The notes: generated from the letters alone by a model not told the origin. A stretch of DNA of 64,000 bases from CAYQJS01 sp964417895 (GCA_964417895.1 CAYQJS010000018.1:21258-85257), one strand, 5' to 3'. Shown: positions 52,875-61,573, counted from the stretch's first letter. Numbers and translations: made by a program.

Positions 52875-54089
52875 GTGGCCACACTCACCGAGCTCCGATC
52901 GATGCAGGCGGAGAGCGACACCTGGAACACGCGGCTGATCGGCCATTCCGACATGAACGGCCGAGGCGACGGTATGCAGGTGCTCAAGGTCGGCCGCTAC
53001 GCCTACGTTGCGCACCTGGGCACGACCGACGCCGCGCTGTCGATTCTGGATTGCGCCGACCCGTCGAGCCCGCGGCTCGTCCGCCAGACGCAGCACCCGC
53101 CGAAGACGCACCGCCACAAGGTGCAGATCGTAGGCGACGTCCTCATTCAGAACAGCGAAGCCGCCACCTACTACCCGTCTGCACCGGACGACGTGCCTGT
53201 GACCGGCCTGAAGGTGTTCAGCATCGAGGACCCGACCGACCCCAGGGAGATCGGCTTCCACGCGGTGCCAAGCAGCGGCGTGCATCGCATCTGGTACAGC
53301 GAGGAGCCCTACGCCCACATCGCAGCCTGGGTACCGAATTCTAACGAGCGCGCCTACCAGATCGTCGACCTCTCCGAGCCCTCGGCGCCACGCATGGCGG
53401 GCGCATGGTGGGTTCCCGGCACCGATCCGGAGGACGAAGACCGCTGGGAGCCGCTGGACCCGAAAGCGCGCTATCAGGTGCACGGCGTCATCCCACACGG
53501 CGACCGAGCGTACGTCTCGTGCAACGGCGCGGGCATGGCGATCCTCGACATCAGCAACGTCGCGGCGCCGCGGGTAATCAGCCGGATCAACTGGAGTCCG
53601 CCCTACGGAGGCAACGCGCACACCAGCCTGCTCCTGCCGGGGCGCGGGCTGGTGGTCGAGGTGTGCGAGTCCGTCAGGAATACCCTGGCGGAGGACGGCG
53701 ACAAGCGCATCTGGCTGATCGACGTGCGCGAGGAGCGCCAGCCGGTGATGATCAGCAGCTTTCCCCCGCCGGTGCCGCCCAAAGGCTCGCCGTGGAGCAG
53801 CTACGACGAGCGGCCGCTCCGCTTCGGCCCGCACAACTGCCACGAGAACCGGCCCGGCAGCTTCTACAGCGAGACGCGCATCTACTCAACCTGGTTCAAC
53901 GCTGGCCTGCGCATTACGGACATCAGCGACCCGGACCGGCCCACCGACGTGGGCTACTTCGTGCCGCCGACGCCGCCCGGCTCGGAGGCCCCACAGATCA
54001 ACGACCTGTTCGTGGATGCCGATGGCCTGATCTACCTGACGGACCGCTACACCGGCGGCATGTACGTCGTGGAGTACACGGGGGGCTAG
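52875..54089 (+). CDS. LVIVD-repeat beta-propeller protein, second copy
   Basis: About 404 residues. Repeats LSILDCADPSSPRLVRQT, LKVFSIEDPTDPREIGFH, YQIVDLSEPSAPRMAG, MAILDISNVAAPRVISRI and LRITDISDPDRPTDVGYF match the first copy at 34877-36112, with shared segments such as GVHRxWY/F, QPVMISSFP, RFGPHNxHEN and YTDRYxGGxYVxEYTG. GTG 52875 has GGAGGG 4 nt upstream; the longer frame from ATG 52842 lacks a ribosome site. No signal peptide. Function unknown. Confidence 0.9.
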   Translation: MATLTELRSMQAESDTWNTRLIGHSDMNGRGDGMQVLKVGRYAYVAHLGTTDAALSILDCADPSSPRLVRQTQHPPKTHRHKVQIVGDVLIQNSEAATYYPSAPDDVPVTGLKVFSIEDPTDPREIGFHAVPSSGVHRIWYSEEPYAHIAAWVPNSNERAYQIVDLSEPSAPRMAGAWWVPGTDPEDEDRWEPLDPKARYQVHGVIPHGDRAYVSCNGAGMAILDISNVAAPRVISRINWSPPYGGNAHTSLLLPGRGLVVEVCESVRNTLAEDGDKRIWLIDVREERQPVMISSFPPPVPPKGSPWSSYDERPLRFGPHNCHENRPGSFYSETRIYSTWFNAGLRITDISDPDRPTDVGYFVPPTPPGSEAPQINDLFVDADGLIYLTDRYTGGMYVVEYTGG

Positions 54090-54126
54090 CGCTCGGCGGC
54101 ACAAGGGTTTGGTGAGCAAGTGGGAT

Positions 54127-54240
54127 CCCCCTCTCCCCATCCCTCCCGCGCCAGGGGGAGGGAGTATTTGCCCCTCCCCATCCCTCCCCCGCCAGGGGGG
54201 AGGGAGTATTTGCCTCTCCCCTCGCGGGAGAGGGGGCAAA
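54127..54240. repeat. Three C/G-rich palindromic repeats
   Basis: Tandem units of CCCTCTCCCCATCCCTCCC-x-CCAGGGGGAGGGAGTATTTGCC, repeated nearly three times, between the LVIVD stop and the convergent MBL gene. Likely a bidirectional terminator region. Confidence 0.82.
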
Positions 54241-54274
54241 CGCTTGTGTCATGGTGTACTGGTGGGGCGCGCCC

Positions 54275-55117
54275 TCATCCCGGGAAGGTGAGCGCCACCC
54301 CGGGGAAGGGCTCCGTGATCCTCAAGCCGAGCCCCATGGCGTCCATCGCTGCCTGCGCCTCGGCGATTGTGGTCTGCCCGGGCCCCTGCATGAAGCGGTG
54401 GTGGCCGGGGAAGACCGCGCTGAGGTTGGGGTTGTCAGTCATGAGGAGCTTGACCTGCATGGCGAAATTCGTCGGGTCAGCGGCGGCGCCCATGTACAGG
54501 ATGGCAGCGTGAGGCCGGTACATCTGTCCCACCAGCAGGTGGTCGTAGGTGGCGGCGCTGCTCCCGCCGTAGTAGAGGGTCCATCCGTTCTCAAAGGTCA
54601 CCACGAAAGCGCCGGCCGGACCGCCGTAGTACACCGTGTCCGTGGTGGGACGCACGCGGGACCCGTGGGCTCCGCTGACGATCCTGACCGTGATGCCGTC
54701 CTCCACAACGCGTTCGCCGGGGCTGGTTCTGAGAGCCTGAGCGGCCGGCACGCCCCGCTCCATGAACCAGATGCCGAGGTCGAAGGCGCCGGGGACGACC
54801 CGCGCGCCGGTGTTCAACGCGATGTCGACGGCCTGGCCCACCTCGTCGCCGTGGCCGTCGGTCACGAGGATCAGGTCGGCCCGCTGAATGCGGTCGACGG
54901 AGATGGGGGAGTCCGGATTGGTCACCAGCGGGTTCGCCAGGATGACTTTGCCTGTGGGAGACGTGAACCGCCACGCATTGTGGCCGAGCCACTCGAGCGT
55001 GACGGCACCCCCTTGCGCGCTGCTCTCGGGGAGCACCGGCGTGGGCGCGATCACGGCGGCTATCGCCAGGGACAGGGCCAGAAAGGCCACTATGGGGAGC
55101 CGAATAGGGTGGAGCAT
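54275..55117 (-). CDS. Secreted metallo-beta-lactamase-fold protein with altered metal ligands
   Basis: A 280-residue protein with an N-terminal signal (LPIVAFLALSLAIAAVIAPTPVLP). The MBL-fold order is kept: LEWLGHNAWRFTSPTGKVILANP, LILVTDGHGDEVG, VRIVSGAHGSR, GWTLYYGGSSAATYDH, AVFPGHHRFM. The normal metal motif H-x-H-x-D-H reads D-G-H-G-D-E, so two ligands differ. The later Asp of the GDT-type strand also appears as GGS. It is closest to the UlaG/YtkL-type group. It may bind a different metal or be non-catalytic. It lies convergent to the LVIVD gene. Confidence 0.87.
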   Translation of the reverse strand: MLHPIRLPIVAFLALSLAIAAVIAPTPVLPESSAQGGAVTLEWLGHNAWRFTSPTGKVILANPLVTNPDSPISVDRIQRADLILVTDGHGDEVGQAVDIALNTGARVVPGAFDLGIWFMERGVPAAQALRTSPGERVVEDGITVRIVSGAHGSRVRPTTDTVYYGGPAGAFVVTFENGWTLYYGGSSAATYDHLLVGQMYRPHAAILYMGAAADPTNFAMQVKLLMTDNPNLSAVFPGHHRFMQGPGQTTIAEAQAAMDAMGLGLRITEPFPGVALTFPG

Positions 55118-55333
55118 TATCGTGACCTCCCGCGGGTGTAATGAGCGGAGGGTAGCGGCCCCATGCGCGCCGAGTCAAACACTCGGAGCAGCCGATTGCA
55201 GAGGCGCGCCATTTCTGGAGGCCGAACCCTGAAAGCTCCTCCCCTCCCTCTGGGAGGAGTTGAGGTGAGGGAGAGCCCAAAAACCCTCACTGCCGGGCGA
55301 GGGCCGGGGTGAGGGCGAACCCTGGCTGCTAGC

Positions 55334-56059
55334 CTATGCCGTTATGCTCGAGCGCACGGCGATTCGCCGAGTGAGGAACTTGCGAGCCTTCTCCCAACAG
55401 TCCTCCGCTGCGTCCTGCCGATAGGGATCGCCCTTCGGGTTGGTCCAGCCGTGGTCGGCCCCGGGATAGGTGTGGACCTCGAAGTCCGTCCCGTGCTTCG
55501 TCAGCTCACCCCGATAGCGCTCGACCTCCAACATGGGCACCAAGCGATCCGCCTCCCCGAAGCAGGCGATAACAGGTACACGCAGGTGCTCGACGCGGCC
55601 CGCGGCTTCCGTTGGAGTGTTCCGGTTGCTGGTGTCGTTGGTGGGGAAGCCATGGAAGGCGGCGGCGGCCGCCAGGCTCGGTTGGTAGGTGGGCCAGAGG
55701 AGCGCGAAGCGACCGCCAATGCAGTACCCCCATACGCAGATCGGCTGCCCCCCGACCGCACGATGGCTCTGCAGCATCGATAGACCAGCATCGAGGTCCC
55801 CCAGCGTGCGCTCGTCGGGCTGCGAGCCCGGGCGCTTGAACGGGTCCGATGGCACGCCGGGATGGTCGAAGATATCGACGGCCAGGGCGGCGAACCCATC
55901 GCCGGCGAGGCGCTCCACGACGTAGCGCGCAAAGTCGTCCAGGCCTCGAATGGTAGGGATCACGACAACGCCGGGGAAGCTCCCCTCGACCTCGGGAACG
56001 GCGAGGAGCCCACCGATGTCCCCTCCCTCGCGCGAGATGCGCACCTGCTGAGCGGCCAT
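55334..56059 (-). CDS. Dienelactone hydrolase family protein
   Basis: A 241-residue alpha/beta-hydrolase from ATG 56059, preceded by AGGAGGTGG. It has the dienelactone-hydrolase Cys nucleophile in VWGYCIGGRFAL, Asp in CFGEADRLVPM and His in GADHGWTNPKG, with the N-terminal PGVVVIPTIRGLDDFARYVVERLAGDGF. It would hydrolyse dienelactones or other small esters in aromatic-ring degradation. The C-terminus extends to 55334. Upstream sequence to 56248 is repeat-rich and not needed. Confidence 0.93.
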   Translation of the reverse strand: MAAQQVRISREGGDIGGLLAVPEVEGSFPGVVVIPTIRGLDDFARYVVERLAGDGFAALAVDIFDHPGVPSDPFKRPGSQPDERTLGDLDAGLSMLQSHRAVGGQPICVWGYCIGGRFALLWPTYQPSLAAAAAFHGFPTNDTSNRNTPTEAAGRVEHLRVPVIACFGEADRLVPMLEVERYRGELTKHGTDFEVHTYPGADHGWTNPKGDPYRQDAAEDCWEKARKFLTRRIAVRSSITA

Positions 56060-56128
56060 GACACCACCTCCTATCTCTGTCGATTCCGGAGCGTACCCTG
56101 GGTCACTTTGAGCGGTCAAACTTGTGGA

Positions 56129-56184
56129 CTTACCCCCTCCCTGACCCTCCCCCTCAAGGGTGACCTTCCCCTCAGGGGGGGATG
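56129..56184. repeat. C/G-rich palindromic repeat between divergent genes
   Basis: CCCTCCCTGACCCTCCCCCTCAAGGGTGACCTTCCCCTCAGGGGGGG, between the dienelactone hydrolase and Uma2 starts. It may sit on the promoters of both. Confidence 0.7.
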
Positions 56185-56216
56185 GCATAAGATAATGACC
56201 CAGGAGGGGCTCAGCG

Positions 56217-56777
56217 ATGGTAGCGCAGCCGGCCAGGCGGCAGTTCACAGTGGACGAGTACTACCAGATGGGTCGGGTCGGCATTCTCTCGGAGGATGAC
56301 CGCGTCGAGCTCATCGAGGGGGAGATCATCGAGATGCCACCCATCGGCGGGCGCCACGCATCGTGCGTGAACCGGCTCAACCGACTCTTCCTCATGGCGT
56401 TGGGGGACTCAGCGGTGGTTACAGTGCAGAACCCCCTGCGCCTGGACGGCCGCTCTGAGCCCGTGCCCGACGTCATGATCGTCAAGCCGCGCGCCGACTT
56501 CTACGAGGAGCGACACCCTTTACCTGAGGATGTCCTCCTACTGGTCGAGGTATCGGACAGCACCATCGGCTACGATCGGCGCGTAAAGCTCCCACTCTAT
56601 GCCCAGCACGGTGTTCCCGAGGTCTGGATCGCCGATCTCGATCGGGGCGTCATTCGAGTTCACCAGGATCCGACACCCGACGGCTACCGCGTCGTCCACA
56701 CCCGACGGCGCGGCGACCGCCTTGTGCCCTCCGCCTTCCCCGATCTCGCTTTCGCCGTCGACGACATCCTGGGGTAA
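56217..56777 (+). CDS. Uma2 family restriction-endonuclease-like protein (DUF820)
   Basis: A 186-residue PD-(D/E)xK-fold protein. Landmarks are FTVDEYYQMGRVGILSEDDRVELIEGEIIEM, GGRHASCVNRLNRLF, PVPDVMIVKPR (catalytic Asp) and LLLVEVSDSTIGYDRRVKLPLYAQHGVPEVWIADL, with the E-x-S-D-S-T motif. Members are numerous in filamentous and soil bacteria and are of unknown role. ATG 56217 follows AGGAGGGG. Single gene, divergent from the dienelactone hydrolase. Confidence 0.95.
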   Translation: MVAQPARRQFTVDEYYQMGRVGILSEDDRVELIEGEIIEMPPIGGRHASCVNRLNRLFLMALGDSAVVTVQNPLRLDGRSEPVPDVMIVKPRADFYEERHPLPEDVLLLVEVSDSTIGYDRRVKLPLYAQHGVPEVWIADLDRGVIRVHQDPTPDGYRVVHTRRRGDRLVPSAFPDLAFAVDDILG

Positions 56778-56780
56778 GGC

Positions 56781-58133
56781 TCAGCTCTCAGGTTCGTCCG
56801 AGCTCCGCTCCTCCACGAAAAGGACAACGAGCGCCGCCGACGCCAGGGCGCTGGCCAGCATCAGCGCGCCCAACGGCTCGTAGCCGGCCCCTTCGACGAT
56901 GAGCCCGCCCAGGAATGAGCCGGCCACCGTGCCCGCGTTGAAGAACGTGGCATTCAGCGCATTCATCGTGCCACGCGCCGTGGGCACGGCCTCGCTGATG
57001 ATCATGCTGGCGCTGGTGAACCGCATCCCCATCGGGACCCACGTCAGGAAGTTGATGAACGCGGCGAGCTCGACCGACGTGGTCGTCTGCATCTGGAGGA
57101 CCACGAACAGCGCTGCGACCAGCACCGCCACACTCATCATCGGCCTGTACCCGAGGCGCTCGCCCAGCCGGCCGGCGAGCTGAGCGCCGATGAGCACACC
57201 CAGGCCGCCCACCCCGAGCACCGGCGCCAGATCGCCGGTGCCGATCCCGTAGCGAGCGATGAAGAAGGCGCCCAGGTAGGTCTGGAACGCCATCGACCCG
57301 ACGCTCATAGCGAAGCTCGATCCCAGAATCGCGCGCGCGGACCGCGCCCGCAGCACTGGCGCATACGCGGCCACTAACGAGTCCCAGGTCCCACGCGGGT
57401 CCCAGGTCCCAAGTCCCAGGTCCCCGGTCCCGCGTTTCCGATTTGTCTTCGGACCCGGGACCGGCTTGGGACCTGGGACCTGGGACTTGGGACTCGTTTC
57501 AGCGGGATACAACCGGAGCAAGAGCGCAACGGCGGCGAGGGTGACCAGGCCCATTGCGGCGAACGCCCAGCGCCAGTGCCAGAAGGCAGCCATCAGCGTG
57601 GCCGCCGGCACGCCGACGATGATCGAGATCGTCGTCGCCGCGGTGATGTAGCCGTAGATCCGGCCCCGCTGCCCATAGGGGAAGAGGTCCGCCACGGCGG
57701 CGAAGACGGCCGGGCCCATGGCCGCGCCACCAACGCCACTGAGCACGCGCGTCGCCACCATGACCTCGTACGTCGGCGCCAGCGCCGAGCCCAGGGACGC
57801 GACGCCCAGGAGGGCCGTGCCCGCTACCAGGGTGGGCCTGCGCCCGCGGTGATCGCTGATCGGCCCGATTACGAGCGCGAGCACGGCGGCGGGCACCGCC
57901 GCCAGGGTCACCAGCTGGCCGGCCTGGCCGATGCTCACCCCCAGGTCGGCGCTGAGCGCAACGAGGAGCGCGGGGATGATGAACATGGCCAGGGGCATGA
58001 CGAATGCGCAGGCGCAGAGGACGGCGAGGACGATGCCGGAGCGCGCCTCCGCCGGTCCGGGCAGTGTAAGGTCCGCGGTCAGGCGCTGCCCATCCCGCGC
58101 GATGGGCGGAGCGGCGCTATCTGTCATCGCCAT
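56781..58133 (-). CDS. MFS transporter (DHA1-like) with repeat-derived insertion in the central loop
   Basis: A 450-residue transporter with about 12 helices. Landmarks are FVMPLAMFIIPALLVALSADLGVS, VIGPISDHRGRRPTLVAGTALLG (motif A) and GVGGAAMGPAVFAAVADLFPYGQRGR. The central cytoplasmic loop between helices 6 and 7 contains about 40 residues (SPKSQVPGPKPVPGPK and onward to WDPRGTWDSL) encoded by a GGGACC/GGTCCC-rich palindrome (57378-57497). The insertion is in frame and falls where it should be tolerated. It probably exports a drug or sugar-like compound. It converges on the Uma2 gene with 3 nt between stops. Confidence 0.9.
   Translation of the reverse strand: MAMTDSAAPPIARDGQRLTADLTLPGPAEARSGIVLAVLCACAFVMPLAMFIIPALLVALSADLGVSIGQAGQLVTLAAVPAAVLALVIGPISDHRGRRPTLVAGTALLGVASLGSALAPTYEVMVATRVLSGVGGAAMGPAVFAAVADLFPYGQRGRIYGYITAATTISIIVGVPAATLMAAFWHWRWAFAAMGLVTLAAVALLLRLYPAETSPKSQVPGPKPVPGPKTNRKRGTGDLGLGTWDPRGTWDSLVAAYAPVLRARSARAILGSSFAMSVGSMAFQTYLGAFFIARYGIGTGDLAPVLGVGGLGVLIGAQLAGRLGERLGYRPMMSVAVLVAALFVVLQMQTTTSVELAAFINFLTWVPMGMRFTSASMIISEAVPTARGTMNALNATFFNAGTVAGSFLGGLIVEGAGYEPLGALMLASALASAALVVLFVEERSSDEPES
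57378..57497. repeat. GTCCCAGGTCCC palindromic repeat inside the MFS gene
   Basis: Inverted blocks of TCCCAGGTCCCACGCGGGTCC and GGGACCTGGGACCTGGGACTTGGGA flank a centre at about 57430-57445. It is read in frame as the QVPGPKPVPGPK loop; no other copy is in the window. Confidence 0.8.
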
Positions 58134-58297
58134 GAAACCGTACGAGTGTGGGTGCTTTCAGGCCGAAGAATTCGCCCGCGACCTTCCATTTTGGCGGCTC
58201 GTAGGGACGAGGCACGCCTCGCCCGCTTCGTGTCGAGGGTACGCGGGTCAGGAATGCCCGGCCCCCACGGCGTTCCGCGGGCTGGTGGCTCGGGGCT

Positions 58298-58372
58298 CTT
58301 GTCATGCTGAGCAAAGCGAAGCATCCGTGCCCAGGAGGTGCGGATTCTTCGCCTACCGGCTCAGAATGACAG
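58298..58372. repeat. Palindromic repeat of the TGAGCAAAGCGAAGC type
   Basis: Arms CTTGTCATGCTGAGCAAAGCGAAGCATC and GATTCTTCGCCTACCGGCTCAGAATGACA, between the MFS and VOC genes; same type as 34644-34752 and 52757-52818. Confidence 0.78.
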
Positions 58373-58385
58373 CTAGGGACCCGCC

Positions 58386-58796
58386 CTACGGCGCCGCGGT
58401 CGGGACCAGGGACTCATCCTCGACCGGCGCGGTGCCAACCCAGTGGCCCAGGTCCACCTCGATGTCCTGCGGGCAGTGGTACTTCACCTCATAGTTCACC
58501 GGGTTGCCCAGGTCGACGCGCCGGATCTCGCGGGCGCCGGCCGCCTCGATGCGCTGCCGAGCATCGGTCTCGTCCACTACCGTGAAGCCGATGTGCTCGA
58601 TGCCCGCCTTGGACGCCTGGCCGTCGGACCGCGCCAGCGTCATGGGCAGGATGGTGATGTTGACGGTCCCGTCGGAAACGTCCACGGCTCCGTTACCCCG
58701 TCGCTGGAGCCGCTCCAGCCCGAGGCCCTGAACGAAGAAGTCGGCAAGCGCCTCAACATCCTCCGCGCGATAGGCGATGTGTCGGATCTTTGCCAC
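58386..58796 (-). CDS. VOC superfamily protein, single domain
   Basis: A 136-residue VOC protein from GTG 58796 with GGAGGTG 6 nt upstream. The pattern is AKIRHIAYRAEDVEALADFFVQGLGLERLQR, then GIEHIGFTVVDETDARQRIEAAGAREI, then EVKYHCPQDIEVDLGHW. First His and final Glu positions fit a metal site. Frames to 58871 are longer but lack a ribosome site. Role unknown. Confidence 0.87.
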   Translation of the reverse strand: MAKIRHIAYRAEDVEALADFFVQGLGLERLQRRGNGAVDVSDGTVNITILPMTLARSDGQASKAGIEHIGFTVVDETDARQRIEAAGAREIRRVDLGNPVNYEVKYHCPQDIEVDLGHWVGTAPVEDESLVPTAAP

Positions 58797-59109
58797 GGCG
58801 GCACCTCCTCTGCTTTGGGCCATTCTAGTGGATTGCGTGGCCGTGGGCTTCGGAACCCCAAAACAAAGCACCTGGCCGGTTTCCCTCCCCGCTCTGCGGG
58901 GGACGGTTAGGGAGGGGGCAGATGCCCATGCTCATGCGAAGTGACCCTCTGTCACGACCGGGCGATCACCAAAGTAGTGAACCAGCGCGCACTCTTACCA
59001 TTCTCTTAACTTCCGTGTTACACTACGCACCGTTTTCTTAGTTGGCTCTTACTTTTCCCCCGACGGGTCTCGTGAGGGCCGCTCCGCGCTCGGCGAGAGA
59101 GGAGCCGCC
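58797..59109. other. Intergenic region with C/G-rich repeat and promoter candidate
   Basis: The stretch holds a C/G-rich palindrome at 58884-58920 and, at 58995-59024, a rightward TTACCA-18-TACACT promoter candidate ahead of the PHP-domain gene. Nothing else is recognisable. Confidence 0.5.
58995..59024 (+). promoter_or_regulatory. Candidate rightward promoter for the PHP metallohydrolase gene
   Basis: TTACCA, 18-nt spacer, TACACT in an AT-richer patch, about 85 nt before the proposed ATT start at 59110. Moderate match only. Confidence 0.35.
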
Positions 59110-60681
59110 ATTATTCCTATCCGCCGCCGGCTTCACGTCCGACGCCTGCCCATACGTCACGGGGAGCCGGAGCGCCGCTTCCTGGCTGGCCTGGCTGCGG
59201 CTGCTCTGATACCGGCAACCATGTTTGGTGGTCCGCTTCTCTCCCGAGACGGAGCGCTGGCGACTTCGTTTCGAATCGAGTCGCCCACCAGCGGGTCCTC
59301 CATCGGGGACGGCAACCTCGTTCTGGTGGAGATCGTTGCGCCCGATGGTCAGGGCGGCGACGTGAACCGCGTAGAAATCGCCGTCGACACCGGCTTATGG
59401 GAGCCGGCGGAGCGTTCCCGGGCGGACGCAACGCGGTGGCGCTTCCTCTGGATGGATCCTTCCCCAGGGGCGCATCAGATTCGCGCGCGAGCCGTTGGGG
59501 CCGAGGGGCATGGCCCGCCAGAGCAGAGGGTTGGAGTCGAAATCGTCGAGCGCTCGACCACTCGCTTCATTGTGGACAACCCGTACGCGACCTCAGGGAG
59601 TTTTCGGAAAGGCCAGCTCCACACCCATTCGACCCGTTCGTTTGACGGATGGGAGTCGCTCCCTCCAAGGGAGCTCGCGCTCGCATATTTGAAACGCGGC
59701 TACCAGTTTATGGCCATCACCGATCACGACAATACCTCCTACCCAGCAGAGCTGAATTCTGACTCCTTCCTGGTGCTGCCAGGGTACGAGAGCACTGCGG
59801 AGTCGGGCCACATTACGGGCCTTTTCGTTCGCAACGTCGCGCCGCCAGAAGCCCCTGCTCAGGAGCGGCTCGATCACATCCGGGCGGACGGGGGAATGGC
59901 GATCCTGAACCATCCTACTTATCGCATCGGCTGGGCGGGGACCGATCTGGGAACGTTGCAGGGCTGCTTTGCCATCGAGCTGTTCAATGGAATCACGAGC
60001 ACCGAAGCGCGCGCGGCTCGGGCCACCCGCTTGTGGCATGACATGGTGAACGCGAGAAACTACCGGGGGCGCGTGTGGGCTGTGGCGGTCGATGATGCTC
60101 ACAGCGCCGACGCGATCGACCGCGGCTGGGTGATGCTGAAGACGCGCCTTCTCACGCAGGATGCCATCCGGCAGTCTTTGGAGCGGGGCGCCTTTTATGC
60201 GAGCAATGGGCCCACGTTTGGGGTGCTCGGTGTACTGAACGGCGCCATCGCGGCATCGAGCCCGGACGCCGCGACCATCCGGTTCATCGACCAGGACATG
60301 AACGTGCTGCAGGAGGGGCCACCGAGCTGGAGTGCGTATCTCCCCCGTGGTACCGAACGGTGGATCCGTGTGGAGGGGACCATGGCTGACGGACGCACAG
60401 CATGGTCGCAGCCCTTCTGGTTGATGCCGAATGCCCCCCGGGTTGAACTGATCAAGGCCGATTCGGGGACAGCCCTGGTCGGGCAGACGCTCCCGGGCGG
60501 CAAGGTTGACGTTTACGAAATGGAATCTCAGCTCGGCACGGTTGTTGCCAACGAGCAGGGGGACTTCACCTTTACGTCGGCGCGGCTCGCACACCCACCG
60601 TACGAGCTGTCCGTTCTCGCCACGTCACACTGGCCGGATCAGCTGACCAGCCTACGCGCTACCGTGGTCGCTCCGCCCTGA
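59110..60681 (+). CDS. Secreted PHP-domain metallohydrolase (CehA/McbA family), probable ATT start
   Basis: The PHP domain has QLHTHSTRSFDGW, ELALAYLKRGYQFMAITDHDNT, AILNHPTYRIGW and AVDDAHSAD motifs that bind a multi-metal centre, as in carbaryl hydrolase CehA. The visible ATG (59221) begins after hydrophobic sequence that reads as a twin-arginine-like signal (PERRFLAGLAAAALIPA). Upstream no ATG, GTG or TTG is in frame, but an AGAGGAG ribosome site is followed, 5-6 nt later, by ATT at 59110. I propose AUU initiation; ATG 59221 would give a 486-residue leaderless form. The N-terminal beta domain before the PHP part resembles an Ig-like or bacterial Big domain. Confidence 0.78.
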   Translation: MIPIRRRLHVRRLPIRHGEPERRFLAGLAAAALIPATMFGGPLLSRDGALATSFRIESPTSGSSIGDGNLVLVEIVAPDGQGGDVNRVEIAVDTGLWEPAERSRADATRWRFLWMDPSPGAHQIRARAVGAEGHGPPEQRVGVEIVERSTTRFIVDNPYATSGSFRKGQLHTHSTRSFDGWESLPPRELALAYLKRGYQFMAITDHDNTSYPAELNSDSFLVLPGYESTAESGHITGLFVRNVAPPEAPAQERLDHIRADGGMAILNHPTYRIGWAGTDLGTLQGCFAIELFNGITSTEARAARATRLWHDMVNARNYRGRVWAVAVDDAHSADAIDRGWVMLKTRLLTQDAIRQSLERGAFYASNGPTFGVLGVLNGAIAASSPDAATIRFIDQDMNVLQEGPPSWSAYLPRGTERWIRVEGTMADGRTAWSQPFWLMPNAPRVELIKADSGTALVGQTLPGGKVDVYEMESQLGTVVANEQGDFTFTSARLAHPPYELSVLATSHWPDQLTSLRATVVAPP

Positions 60682-60789
60682 GTCTCCCGTGTATAGTTGC
60701 CTCCAAGGAGGGTTATAGATGCAGGGTTAAAAGCAATTAATGTGGGAGGTTCCTGGACCTAGGCAACCTATCATATTCGAAGGAGGTGT

Positions 60790-61500
60790 GTGATAACGCA
60801 CAAACTGATGCTCTCCCTCACCCTGACGACGATCTGGACGCTACTAGCTTTTTATGGGGACGCTCCTGTACAAGCCGGCAGCACTACGCTCCAGGACTGG
60901 CAAACAGAATTCAACATCTCGCAACGAACCTTGAGCGATACTGGAGAGTCCGCATACTTTGTCCTCATTCCGGGTTACCAGGTTGTATTGGAGGGCGGCG
61001 GCGAAAGGGTGACCATCACCGTGCTGGATGAGACAAAGGAGATAAACGGGATAACCACGCGCGTGGTTGAAGAGCGAAGTGAAGAGCGCGGCGAGCTCGC
61101 TGAGCTGGCGCGTAACTTCTTCGCCATAGATCAAGCCACCGGCGACGTGTTCTATTTCGGCGAAGACGTCGATATCTATGAAGGCGGCGGCGTGAGTCAT
61201 GAGGGCTCGTGGTTGGCATATGTGGACGGAAGTGAGCCCGGCCTATATCTCCCCGGATCCCCGGCGGTGGGAATGAGGTACTACCAGGAGCTGGCCGCGG
61301 GCATCGCTGAGGATCGAGCGGAGGTGATCAGCACGTCAGAACGGGTTAGCGTTCCCGCCGGCGTATTCGAGAACGCTGTGCGAACGAGCGAGTCGTCCCC
61401 GCTGGATCCAGGAGTAACTGGTGAAAAGGTGTATGCGCCTGGAGTAGGGCTAGTACAGGATGGGGAGGTGAGCTTGGTCAGCTATGGGTACGTTTTTTGA
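60790..61500 (+). CDS. Secreted protein of unknown function, family member B
   Basis: A 236-residue homologue of 48174-48866. GTG 60790 (AAGGAGG 3-4 nt upstream) is the annotated start; ATG 60808 is an alternative. An N-terminal signal runs to about PVQAG. Shared core segments are RTLSDTGESAYFVLIPGYQVVLEGG, VTITVLDETKEINGITTRVVEERSEERG, ATGDVFYFGEDVDIYEGG, MRYYQELAAGIAEDRAEVI and the final SYGYV. No known domain is recognised. It stands alone between the PHP and TauE genes, unlike its RND-linked paralogue. Confidence 0.8.
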   Translation: MITHKLMLSLTLTTIWTLLAFYGDAPVQAGSTTLQDWQTEFNISQRTLSDTGESAYFVLIPGYQVVLEGGGERVTITVLDETKEINGITTRVVEERSEERGELAELARNFFAIDQATGDVFYFGEDVDIYEGGGVSHEGSWLAYVDGSEPGLYLPGSPAVGMRYYQELAAGIAEDRAEVISTSERVSVPAGVFENAVRTSESSPLDPGVTGEKVYAPGVGLVQDGEVSLVSYGYVF

Positions 61501-61573
61501 GCGCCTGGAAGATCGCCGACGTGATGATGCCGACCGGTTCGCGGTGGTCTGAGACCTGAGTCTGCGGGCATGC

